DNA of 64,000 bases from Polaribacter glomeratus (lineage in GTDB: Bacteria; Bacteroidota; Bacteroidia; Flavobacteriales; Flavobacteriaceae), in contig NZ_MSCM01000002.1 in assembly GCF_002954665.1 (NCBI RefSeq), positions 1,433,303 through 1,497,302 of the forward strand, written 5' to 3'. Positions within the stretch are counted from its first letter, which is position 1. Each line of letters opens with the position of its first letter. Both the position numbers and the translations under genes were made by a program. Below are positions 42,455-50,151 of this stretch, in pieces. The notes beneath the pieces were generated by a model that did no database searches, was not told where the DNA came from, and saw only the letters and a program-made list of their open reading frames with translations.

Positions 42455-42507
42455 TTATATGTTTTTTTATTTCTTTCCCAAAAGTAGAAAAATAATAATG
42501 AACTGCT

Positions 42508-42537
42508 TTGTAGTTTCCGATGTTTGTTTATATTTGC
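42508..42537 (+). promoter_or_regulatory. tRNA-Leu promoter
   Basis: -33 TTTG at 42508-42511 and -7 TATATTTG at 42530-42537, spaced by 18 bases, with the tRNA starting 11 bases later. A clear example of the Bacteroidota promoter. Confidence 0.8.
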
Positions 42538-42547
42538 ACTCCAAATC

Positions 42548-42629
42548 GCAGGCGTGGTGGAATTGGTAGACACGCTAGACTTAGGATCTAGTGCCGCGAG
42601 GTGTGAGAGTTCGAGTCTCTCCGCCTGTA
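42548..42629 (+). tRNA. tRNA-Leu (anticodon UAG)
   Basis: An 82-base class II tRNA. The acceptor stem GCAGGCG pairs with CGCCTGT (one G-U end pair). The anticodon stem CTAGA/TCTAG encloses CTTAGGA with anticodon TAG at 42582-42584. There is a variable arm GTGCCGCGAGGTGT, T-stem GAGAG/CTCTC and loop TTCGAGT. The CCA end is not encoded. It reads CUN leucine codons. Confidence 0.97.
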
Positions 42630-42630
42630 C

Positions 42631-42659
42631 AAAAAGCTTCTCATCTAGAGAAGCTTTTT
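42631..42659 (+). terminator. Terminator of the tRNA-Leu transcript
   Basis: A 12-bp stem AAAAAGCTTCTC / GAGAAGCTTTTT with loop ATCTA ends in Ts, directly after the tRNA. Confidence 0.92.
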
Positions 42660-42674
42660 TAGTTTTTAAAATTA

Positions 42675-42682
42675 TATATTTG
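42675..42682 (+). promoter_or_regulatory. Promoter -7 box of the quinone-oxidoreductase-like gene
   Basis: TATATTTG, 17 bases before the ATG at 42699. The gene therefore has its own transcript start after the tRNA terminator. Confidence 0.6.
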
Positions 42683-42698
42683 ATAAAAAGCGTAATTT

Positions 42699-43679
42699 AT
42701 GAAAGCAATTGTATGCAACAAGTTTGGAACGCCTGATACATTAGAATATCAAGAGATATCGGCACCATCTCCAAAAGAAGGACAGCTTTTAATGACGGTA
42801 AAAGCATGTAGTGTTAATTTTCCTGATACTTTAATTATTCAAGGTAAATATCAATTTAGACCAGAATTTCCTTTTTCACCGGGAAGCGATGTGGCAGGTA
42901 TTATAGAAGAAGTAGGCGAAAATGTAAAACACTTTAAAGTAGGGGATGAGGTTGTAGGTTTTATTCCTTTTGGGGGTTTTGCAGAAAAAGCAATAGTAAA
43001 AGCAAAAGACTGTTTCCCAAAACCTAGAGGAATGTCTATGGTAAATGCTTCTGCATTTTTGTTGGCTTATGGCACATCTTATCACGCTTTAAAAGACAGA
43101 GCAAATTTACAAAAAGGAGAAACAGTTTTAATTTTAGGTGCTTCCGGTGGCGTTGGTTTAACTGCTTTAGAATTGGCAAAATTAATGGGCGCAAAAGTAA
43201 TTGCAGCAGCATCAACAGATGAAAAATTAGCATTATGCAAACAATTTGGAGCAGATGAAGTAATCAATTATACAAAAGAAAGTTTAAAAGATCGTGTTAA
43301 AGAAATTACCAATGGAAAAGGTGTAGACGTAATTTACGATCCTGTTGGAGGGCATTATTCTGAGTTGGCTTTAAGAGCAATTGCTTGGAAAGGAAGACAT
43401 TTAGTAATTGGTTTTGCAAATGGCGAAATCCCTAAAATACCAATTAATTTAACGTTGTTAAAAGGTGCAAGTATTGTAGGTGTTTTTTGGGGAGCATTTG
43501 CACAAAATCAGCCAAAAGAAAGTCTAGAAAATATTAAAGAATTATTAACTTGGTTCGCAAAAGGCGATTTAAAACCTCATATTGATAAGACATATTCACT
43601 GCAAAATGCACCAAAAGCTTTAGAAGCTATGATGCAAAGAAAAACAAAAGGGAAAATTGTAATTGATATGGAATTATAA
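42699..43679 (+). CDS. NADPH:quinone oxidoreductase-like MDR protein
   Basis: The 326-residue protein is a medium-chain dehydrogenase/reductase without the zinc ligands. It has the GroES-like N-terminal part (FPFSPGSDVAGIIEEVG), the Rossmann GASGGVGLTALELAK motif and the FADEVINYTKESL-type cofactor loop (GADEVINYTKESL). It is of the quinone oxidoreductase/enoyl reductase group using NADPH; the substrate is not known. It has its own promoter. The end overlaps the convergent nuclease gene by 6 bases. Confidence 0.9.
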   Translation: MKAIVCNKFGTPDTLEYQEISAPSPKEGQLLMTVKACSVNFPDTLIIQGKYQFRPEFPFSPGSDVAGIIEEVGENVKHFKVGDEVVGFIPFGGFAEKAIVKAKDCFPKPRGMSMVNASAFLLAYGTSYHALKDRANLQKGETVLILGASGGVGLTALELAKLMGAKVIAAASTDEKLALCKQFGADEVINYTKESLKDRVKEITNGKGVDVIYDPVGGHYSELALRAIAWKGRHLVIGFANGEIPKIPINLTLLKGASIVGVFWGAFAQNQPKESLENIKELLTWFAKGDLKPHIDKTYSLQNAPKALEAMMQRKTKGKIVIDMEL

Positions 43680-44480
43680 GGATTTAAAACTCCAATTTTT
43701 ATAATTGCTTGATTTTTCTAGTTTATTTTCTAAATCATCAGGTAGATTAGGAAAAAAATCAATACCTGTTAATTGCTCAATTTCATCAATAGAAACGACA
43801 AACTCCTGTAAAGGTTGGTTGCTGTTTTTGTGCGGAATTAAAAATGCAATTGTTTTAATTTCTGGAGCTGTATAATCTAGCAATATTTTATAAAACTGAT
43901 TTGGAACAGCTACTTTTTCTGAGCCAATAGTTCTTAAATTATCTACTAAAACTCCGCCAGAAATTACATAGATACGATTGTATTTCTTTGCCCAATAACG
44001 CGTTTGTTGTTCAAGTTCATTCCAGATTCCTGCATTAAAACCATGATTTTGAGGCGTAATATTTGAAGTGTAAAAAGTTTCGTTATAACTTTCTTCGGAT
44101 GCTCTTCTATCTGCCGCAGGACATAAGTGACCTTTGTCGTATCCAGATTTCTTATAGTTTCGCCAATCGGCAGATTTTGTTTTTATTTTTGGATCTTCAA
44201 TAAAATAAGGGCGTTTTCTATTGGTATAAACAATTTCATTTTTTTCTAAAGAATATGCAACCCATTCTGCCTGTTCGTGTTTTTCTGAATAAGATAAATT
44301 ATATCCTTCGTGATTAATTATAACACCGGTTGTAGATGTTGGTAAATAATTAAATCCGTCATTTATAAAGTGTTCAGATGTATCCGTTTTATCCGAAGAA
44401 AAGCTTTCTTTTTTATCTTGATATAAATAATAGGATAGCACAATTATTAATAGAATTGCAGAAATTATTCTTTTCTTCAT
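43674..44480 (-). CDS. DNA/RNA non-specific endonuclease
   Basis: The 268-residue protein has an N-terminal membrane anchor or signal (IISAILLIIVLSYYLY) and the NUC domain: DKGHLCPAADR with His118 as general base, variant of the usual DRGH, and the metal-ligand region NHGFNAGIWNELEQQ around 145-158. It is an exported nuclease that could degrade extracellular DNA for phosphate or nucleotides. It starts 2 bases after the thioesterase gene on the same strand, so the two may share a transcript. Confidence 0.92.
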   Translation of the reverse strand: MKKRIISAILLIIVLSYYLYQDKKESFSSDKTDTSEHFINDGFNYLPTSTTGVIINHEGYNLSYSEKHEQAEWVAYSLEKNEIVYTNRKRPYFIEDPKIKTKSADWRNYKKSGYDKGHLCPAADRRASEESYNETFYTSNITPQNHGFNAGIWNELEQQTRYWAKKYNRIYVISGGVLVDNLRTIGSEKVAVPNQFYKILLDYTAPEIKTIAFLIPHKNSNQPLQEFVVSIDEIEQLTGIDFFPNLPDDLENKLEKSSNYKNWSFKSL

Positions 44481-44482
44481 AC

Positions 44483-44926
44483 TTATTTTTTAAGCGGAAT
44501 TACCTCAAAAGCATCTGTTTTTGTAGCGTTTAAAAATAATTTTTGAGCCTCAATTGGTGGCACAATTAATTTTCTTTTTGTTAAATCGATCCAAGCGCCA
44601 TATACTTTTATTACTGCGGATAATTTTCCTGCTTCATTAAAAACTTCATGAACTAGTTTCCAGCGTTCGTTGTTTTCTGATAATCCAGAGAGTTTAATAT
44701 TTACAGAAATATTTTCGCCAATATGAATCTCTTTTCTAAAAGATGTTTCTTCTGTAAACAAAATAGGACCAATATTGTGTTTGATAAATTCAGTCATAGA
44801 AAAATTTTGCTCGCTAAAATAACGAACTCTTACTTCTGCTGCATATTCATTATATGCCGTGTGGCGCATGTGTCTGTTTGGATCAAAATCAGACCATTTT
44901 GTGGCAAATGTTACTTTAAAACTCAT
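44483..44926 (-). CDS. Acyl-CoA thioesterase (hotdog fold)
   Basis: The 147-residue protein shows the 4-hydroxybenzoyl-CoA-thioesterase-like pattern: TKWSDFDPNRHMRHTAYNEYAAEVRVRYF with the catalytic Asp near residue 14, and the beta strands ISVNIKLSGLSENNERWKLVHEVF. These enzymes hydrolyse acyl-CoA in the cytoplasm; substrate unknown. It is 2 bases upstream of the nuclease gene. Confidence 0.88.
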   Translation of the reverse strand: MSFKVTFATKWSDFDPNRHMRHTAYNEYAAEVRVRYFSEQNFSMTEFIKHNIGPILFTEETSFRKEIHIGENISVNIKLSGLSENNERWKLVHEVFNEAGKLSAVIKVYGAWIDLTKRKLIVPPIEAQKLFLNATKTDAFEVIPLKK

Positions 44927-44942
44927 ATGGTAAAAGTAAAAA

Positions 44943-44969
44943 ACCTGATACGTATTTGAAACATATCAG
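44943..44969 (-). terminator. Terminator of the prc gene
   Basis: On the minus strand CCTGATATGT pairs with ACGTATCAGG (one T-G wobble) around a 7-base loop and is followed by six Ts. It lies 25 bases after the prc stop codon. Confidence 0.88.
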
Positions 44970-44994
44970 GCTCTTAATATTTAAAATTTTAGCT

Positions 44995-47133
44995 TTAATT
45001 TTTTATCATGGTAGATTTATCTCTCAACTTTAACTCGCTAATAACATTTAAAGCTTCAGAAATATACATGTCTTTTGATAAATTTTTGTGCCAAGCAATT
45101 CTTTTGTCTGCTAAACTATTATCTGCTTTTAATAAAGTTTGCTCATATTTTGGTGATGTAAAAGTTAAATCTGATTTGTAATCGAAAACAGATTTAAATT
45201 TTTTAGCTTCTATTTCTTTCGTTTCGCTTTCTTGAAAGAACTTTTTATAATTTAAAGAGTACGAAGTTTCATCTTGGTTTTTCTTTAACCATTTTGCATA
45301 TTCATTTATTAGTTGAAAGTTTGAACTTGCAGAGATTCTTTGTTTACTATTATAAATTACATCTGCAAAATTTGAATACGAATTTGTTTTTGTATATTTT
45401 GCTTGTGGCACTTTATCCCAAGGCAAAGCACCATCTAAATCACGCTCACCAAACTTCATGTAACTAAATCTACTTGGCATTGCAATATCCGAATAGACAC
45501 CTTCTATTTGGGTTGATCCACCATTTACTCTATAGAATTTTTGAATCGTCATTTTTAGGTAACCTAAATCAGTTTCGTACTTTGGATAAAATTGATTAAT
45601 TGGTAAAATATTTTGTACTGTTCCTTTACCATACGTTTGATTTCCTCCTAAAATAATAGCTCTTTTATAATCTTGCATTGCTGCTGCAAAAATTTCTGAA
45701 GCAGATGCAGAAAATTCATTTACCAAAACAACTACAGAACCTTCCCATTGAGTTTTTGGGTCTATGTCATTTTTTACTACCGGATTTTCTCCTCTATATT
45801 TTACTTGTACAATAGGACCTTGATCTATAAATAAACCAGATATTTCAATAGCAGTTTTTAAAGAACCACCGCCATTATTTCTTAAATCGACAATTAAACC
45901 TGCAACATTTTCTGCTTTTAATCGTTCAATTTCTTTTTCCATGTCTTTTGCAGAATCTCTTGAGTTTTTGTCTTCAAAATCGATGTAAAAACTTGGCAAA
46001 TCTATAATTGCATATTTTTTACCATCTTTTTCTACAATACTAGATTTTACATACGTTTCGTCTAGTTCAACTACATCTCTAATTATAGAAATAACTTTAA
46101 TAGAGCCGTCTAATTTTTTCTTTACCGTTAATTTAACTTCAGTTCCTTTTTTACCTTTAATAAATTTTATAGCATCATCTAAACGCATACCAACAATATC
46201 TAAAGGTTCTTCATCGCCTTGTGCAACTTTTAAGATAATATCTTCAGGCTCAAGATCTCCTTGTTTTGATGCAGGGCCTCCAGCAACCAATTCAAAAACA
46301 TGCGTGTAAATTCCTTTTTTCTGCAAACGAGCTCCAATTCCTTCTAATTTACCAGATATATCTTGATCAAATTTTTCTTTAATATTAGGAGACATGTAAG
46401 TTGTATGAGGATCAAAAGCACCAACAACCGAGTTTAAAAAAGTAGAAAACCAATCATCACTTTCTAATTCTTCTATTCTTACATACAATTCATCCATGTT
46501 TTTTAGAACTTCTGCTCTGGCTTCTTTTTCTAAAGTTGCAAAAGATTTTACTTTAAAATTTTTATCTTTTTTAACTTTTTCTTCTTGAAGCTGAGTTTGC
46601 TCTTGTATTCTACCTAAAGTTTGCAATTTCAACTGCTTTCTCCAATAATCCATTAATTGGCTATCGTTTTTTGCAAACGGGACTTTTTCATAATCGATAT
46701 CTATAGTTTCGTCTTTAGAGAAATCAAAAGGTTGCTTCAGCAAAGAACCATAATAAGATTTTGCTTTCTTCATTTCGGATAAAAAACGATTGTAAACTAA
46801 GTTGTAAAAACTTAAATCATCTCTTAATAATTGATTGTCAATTTGGTATTTGTATTTAGAAAAGTCTTTTAAATCCTCTTGTGTAAAATATCTTTTACTT
46901 GGGTCTAAACCATCAATAAAAGACTTGTAAACCACTTCAGAAAAATCATCATTTAAATCTTTGGCTACAAAGTGACCACGTGTTAAAATATTTTTTAAAA
47001 CATAAATTAAAACTTTATCTTTTTCTGGATCTGGTTTAGAAAAATTATTTTTTTCTGATGCATTTATTACAAAACTATTAATTAATAGGGTAATTGCTAA
47101 AAGTATTGTGCTAAACTTAAATTTCGTTTTCAT
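44995..47133 (-). CDS. prc: Tail-specific (carboxy-terminal processing) protease Prc
   Basis: The 712-residue protein has a signal peptide, an N-terminal helical domain, a PDZ domain around 255-335 (LEGIGARLQKKGIYTHVFELVAGGPASKQGDL) and the S41 serine protease core. The catalytic dyad is Ser477 in the FSASASE block (475-479) and Lys503 in TYGKGTVQ; both are at the E. coli Prc positions relative to each other within one residue. A C-terminal DUF3340-like domain follows. It degrades periplasmic and tagged proteins and controls peptidoglycan hydrolases in other bacteria. It stands alone. Confidence 0.95.
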   Translation of the reverse strand: MKTKFKFSTILLAITLLINSFVINASEKNNFSKPDPEKDKVLIYVLKNILTRGHFVAKDLNDDFSEVVYKSFIDGLDPSKRYFTQEDLKDFSKYKYQIDNQLLRDDLSFYNLVYNRFLSEMKKAKSYYGSLLKQPFDFSKDETIDIDYEKVPFAKNDSQLMDYWRKQLKLQTLGRIQEQTQLQEEKVKKDKNFKVKSFATLEKEARAEVLKNMDELYVRIEELESDDWFSTFLNSVVGAFDPHTTYMSPNIKEKFDQDISGKLEGIGARLQKKGIYTHVFELVAGGPASKQGDLEPEDIILKVAQGDEEPLDIVGMRLDDAIKFIKGKKGTEVKLTVKKKLDGSIKVISIIRDVVELDETYVKSSIVEKDGKKYAIIDLPSFYIDFEDKNSRDSAKDMEKEIERLKAENVAGLIVDLRNNGGGSLKTAIEISGLFIDQGPIVQVKYRGENPVVKNDIDPKTQWEGSVVVLVNEFSASASEIFAAAMQDYKRAIILGGNQTYGKGTVQNILPINQFYPKYETDLGYLKMTIQKFYRVNGGSTQIEGVYSDIAMPSRFSYMKFGERDLDGALPWDKVPQAKYTKTNSYSNFADVIYNSKQRISASSNFQLINEYAKWLKKNQDETSYSLNYKKFFQESETKEIEAKKFKSVFDYKSDLTFTSPKYEQTLLKADNSLADKRIAWHKNLSKDMYISEALNVISELKLRDKSTMIKN

Positions 47134-47271
47134 AAATCTACGATCGTTTTAATTATTTCTTATTTCAAACTACTAAAATAGTGCCAAAAACTTGGACTTT
47201 ATAATTTTTACATAAAAATAGACTTTTTTATTCTTTACAAAATGTTAAAAAGAATATTGTTTAAAATAAAT

Positions 47272-47279
47272 TATATTTG
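47272..47279 (+). promoter_or_regulatory. surE promoter -7 box
   Basis: TATATTTG matches the consensus. It implies a leader of about 78 bases before the surE ATG at 47364, longer than for other genes here. Confidence 0.45.
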
Positions 47280-47363
47280 CTTTAAAGAAATAAAAATCGA
47301 GTGTTCATCGTTTCGTTTTATTTTTAAAATAGCATTTAACTTTGAACCTTAAACTTATAAAGT

Positions 47364-48134
47364 ATGCAAGAAAGACCTTTAATTTTAATAACAAATGATG
47401 ACGGAATTACCGCGCCAGGTATAAGAGCACTTATTAAAATAATGAATAAAATAGGAGAAGTTGTAGTGGTTGCTCCAGATAGTCCACAAAGCGGCATGGG
47501 GCACGCAATTACGGTTGATAATGTGTTAACATGCAACCCAATAACTATTGATGATGGTCCGCAATTAGAATATACGTGTTCTGGAACGCCTGCCGATTGT
47601 GTTAAAATGGCAATTAGCGAAATTTTGAATAAAAAACCAGACTTATGTGTTTCTGGGATCAATCACGGGGCTAATTCTTCTATAAATGTAATTTACTCAG
47701 GAACTATGAGTGCTGCAATTGAAGCTGGTATAGAAGGCGTACCCGCAATTGGGTTTTCGTTATTAGATTTTAAATGGCATGCAGATTTTAAACCAGCTGA
47801 AGAATTTATAAAAAGTATTACATTAAATACCTTATCAAATGGTTTACCAGAAGGAATTGTATTAAACGTAAATATCCCTAGTTTAAAAGCGGATGAAATA
47901 AAAGGTGTTAAAATTTGTAGACAAGCAAACGGAGTTTGGAAAGAAATTTTTGATAAACGAAAAAGTCCTTTCGGAAAAGAATATTATTGGCTTTCTGGCG
48001 AATTTATCAACAAAGATAAAGGGCAAGACACAGATGTGTATGCTTTAGAAAACGGATATGTTTCAATAGTACCTGTTCAGTTTGATTTAACTGCGCATCA
48101 TATGATTCAAAAATTAAACTCTTGGGAACTGTAA
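47364..48134 (+). CDS. surE: 5'/3'-nucleotidase SurE
   Basis: The 256-residue protein starts MQERPLILITNDDGITAPG with the metal-binding Asp12 and Asp13. It has SGINHGANSSINVIYSGTMSAAIEAG (about 95-120) and PVQFDLTAH at the end, all SurE blocks. SurE hydrolyses nucleoside monophosphates in stationary phase and stress survival. The end overlaps the next frame by 13 bases, and the run surE-small membrane protein-lpxB is co-oriented. Confidence 0.96.
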   Translation: MQERPLILITNDDGITAPGIRALIKIMNKIGEVVVVAPDSPQSGMGHAITVDNVLTCNPITIDDGPQLEYTCSGTPADCVKMAISEILNKKPDLCVSGINHGANSSINVIYSGTMSAAIEAGIEGVPAIGFSLLDFKWHADFKPAEEFIKSITLNTLSNGLPEGIVLNVNIPSLKADEIKGVKICRQANGVWKEIFDKRKSPFGKEYYWLSGEFINKDKGQDTDVYALENGYVSIVPVQFDLTAHHMIQKLNSWEL

Positions 48135-48409
48135 AAAAAGATATTCTTATTGGTGTATTAATTTCTCTTTTTGCAACAGCTGCAGGAGTTTTTTTGTACA
48201 TAGAATATTTTTCGAAATATAGTTTTAATAACACGTTAATAATGATTCAAGAAGGTGGTTTGATCGGTAAAATAATATCTTTAGCAGCAATTCCTAACTT
48301 ATTTGTTTTCTTTATTTTTATCAAAAAAAACCAAGACAACAAAGCAAAAGGTGTTTTGTTTGCTACAATTTTAATTGCGTTAGCCACATTAATTTTAAAA
48401 ATTATTTAA
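48122..48409 (+). CDS. Small membrane protein of unknown function (95 aa)
   Basis: The product has three hydrophobic segments (about 8-29, 47-67 and 76-94) with a charged KKNQDNKAKG loop. It starts at a TTG that overlaps surE by 13 bases in another frame, the usual sign of translational coupling. It is conserved-looking in size, with similar proteins recalled beside surE and lpxB in Flavobacteria, but no function is known. Confidence 0.65.
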   Translation: MGTVKKDILIGVLISLFATAAGVFLYIEYFSKYSFNNTLIMIQEGGLIGKIISLAAIPNLFVFFIFIKKNQDNKAKGVLFATILIALATLILKII

Positions 48410-48518
48410 AAAAAAATTGTTTTTATGACAGTGAAAATTGTTTTTTTACAAAAAATTAATTTAGATAAATCAATGTTCAAGTGTGGTCTATGTAAAAGCA
48501 ATATTAAACGTTAAGTCT

Positions 48519-49631
48519 ATGAAGTATTATATAATTGCAGGAGAAGCTTCAGGAGATTTACATGGTTCTAATTTAATGAAAGAATTGTACAAAGAAGATG
48601 TACAAGCAGCTATTCGTTTTTGGGGTGGAGATTTAATGCAAAATGTTGGCGGCACTTTGGTAAGTCATTATAAAGAAAGAGCTTTTATGGGTTTTTTCGA
48701 AGTTTTAAAAAACCTTTCAAAGGTGCTAGGTTTTATGAAGTTTTGTAAAAAAGACATCGCGCAGTTTAAACCAGATGTGTTAATATTTATAGATAATTCG
48801 GGTTTTAATTTACGCATTGCAAAATGGGCAAAACAGCAAGGTTTTAAAACCAATTATTATATTTCTCCACAAGTTTGGGCAAGCAGAGCGGGCAGAATAA
48901 AAGACATTAAAAGAGATATAGACAAAATGTTCGTAATTCTTCCTTTTGAAAAAGAATTTTATAAAAAATACAATTTCGAGGTTTCTTTTGTTGGCCATCC
49001 TTTAATTGATGCCATTGCAGATAGAAATCAAACTGGTATTTTTAAATTTAGAGAAGAACATAATTTAGGAACAAAGCCAATAATTGCGCTATTACCAGGA
49101 AGTAGAAAGCAAGAAATCACAAAAATGCTTTCTGTAATGCTGTCTTTGGTTGATGATTTTAAAGAATATGAATTTGTAATTGCAGGAGCACCAAGTCAAG
49201 ATTTTTCTTTTTATCAGCAAATAATTGGCGACAGAAAAGTTAGTTTTATCAACAACAAAACATACGATTTGTTAAGTATCTCATTTGCAGCTTTAGTTGC
49301 CTCAGGAACAGCTACTTTAGAAACAGCTTTATTTAAAGTACCACAGGTAGTTTGTTATAAAGGTGGTACAATTTCGTATCAAATTGCAAAAAGAATTATC
49401 ACTTTAAAATTTATTTCTTTGGTAAATTTAATTATGGACAAAGAAGTTGTGATAGAATTAATACAAAATAATTTTACAAAAGAAAAATTAGTAGTAGAAT
49501 TGCGCAAAATTTTAGATCCTGAAAAGCGCGAAAAATTATTTTTAGAATATTTTGAGTTAGAGAAAATTTTAGGAGGTAAAGGAGCATCAAAAAAAGTAGC
49601 AAAAACGATATACGAAAATGTTAAAAATTAA
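48519..49631 (+). CDS. lpxB: Lipid-A-disaccharide synthase LpxB
   Basis: The 370-residue GT19 enzyme starts MKYYIIAGEASGDLHGSNLM at 48519. It has the family blocks GVFEVLK-like AFMGFFEVLKNLSKVL, IDNSGFNLRIAKWAK, YYISPQVWASRAGRIK, ALLPGSRKQEI and SGTATLETALFKVPQVVCYK. It joins UDP-2,3-diacylglucosamine and lipid X in lipid A synthesis, so the cell makes lipid A. A start at 48483 would add 12 unconserved residues. Followed by an NlpC/P60 lipoprotein gene after 6 bases. Confidence 0.95.
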   Translation: MKYYIIAGEASGDLHGSNLMKELYKEDVQAAIRFWGGDLMQNVGGTLVSHYKERAFMGFFEVLKNLSKVLGFMKFCKKDIAQFKPDVLIFIDNSGFNLRIAKWAKQQGFKTNYYISPQVWASRAGRIKDIKRDIDKMFVILPFEKEFYKKYNFEVSFVGHPLIDAIADRNQTGIFKFREEHNLGTKPIIALLPGSRKQEITKMLSVMLSLVDDFKEYEFVIAGAPSQDFSFYQQIIGDRKVSFINNKTYDLLSISFAALVASGTATLETALFKVPQVVCYKGGTISYQIAKRIITLKFISLVNLIMDKEVVIELIQNNFTKEKLVVELRKILDPEKREKLFLEYFELEKILGGKGASKKVAKTIYENVKN

Positions 49632-49637
49632 ATTACA

Positions 49638-50117
49638 ATGAAAAAAATAAGCTTTATCTGTTTAATATTCTTGTTTATACTAAGTTCTTGCGGAACGGTA
49701 AGTTCTTTAATTATAGCTCCTAATAAGGAAATTTCTATAACAGATAGAGTTGTTTACAATGCCTTGCAATTTGAAGGTGTAAAATACAGAAGAGGTGGTG
49801 TAACTACAGATGGTTTCGATTGCTCTGGCCTTGTTTACACGTCTTTTATTAAAGAAAATATTTTGTTACCAAGACAATCAAGGTACATGGCAAATCAAGG
49901 TATTGAAGTTGCATTAAATCAGGCTAAAAAAGGAGATTTATTGTTTTTTATTACCGGGCGAAAAAGTAAAAGTATTAACCACGTAGGCCTTGTTGTTTCT
50001 ACAGATGATAAAATAATTAACTTTATACACTCTACAAATGGTAGAGGTGTTATTATTTCTAGTTTATCAGAAAAATACTGGAAAAACGCTTTTTTAAAAG
50101 CTACAAAAGTTTTATAG
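49638..50117 (+). CDS. NlpC/P60-family lipoprotein endopeptidase
   Basis: The 159-residue protein has a lipobox (LSSC, Cys18) and an NlpC/P60 cysteine peptidase domain. Cys62 in GFDCSGLVYTSF and His113 in INHVGLV are the catalytic pair, with His129 as the third polar residue. It should cleave peptidoglycan stem peptides (D-Glu-DAP bond) at the outer membrane. It starts 6 bases after lpxB. Confidence 0.93.
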   Translation: MKKISFICLIFLFILSSCGTVSSLIIAPNKEISITDRVVYNALQFEGVKYRRGGVTTDGFDCSGLVYTSFIKENILLPRQSRYMANQGIEVALNQAKKGDLLFFITGRKSKSINHVGLVVSTDDKIINFIHSTNGRGVIISSLSEKYWKNAFLKATKVL

Positions 50118-50151
50118 CATTTTAAAAATATTTTTGTAACTTTAGTTCGCT

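Noticed and set aside
43674..44480. Phage or toxin origin for the DNA/RNA nuclease
   Set aside because: It has a signal/anchor sequence and lies between housekeeping genes, with no immunity protein or phage genes beside it.
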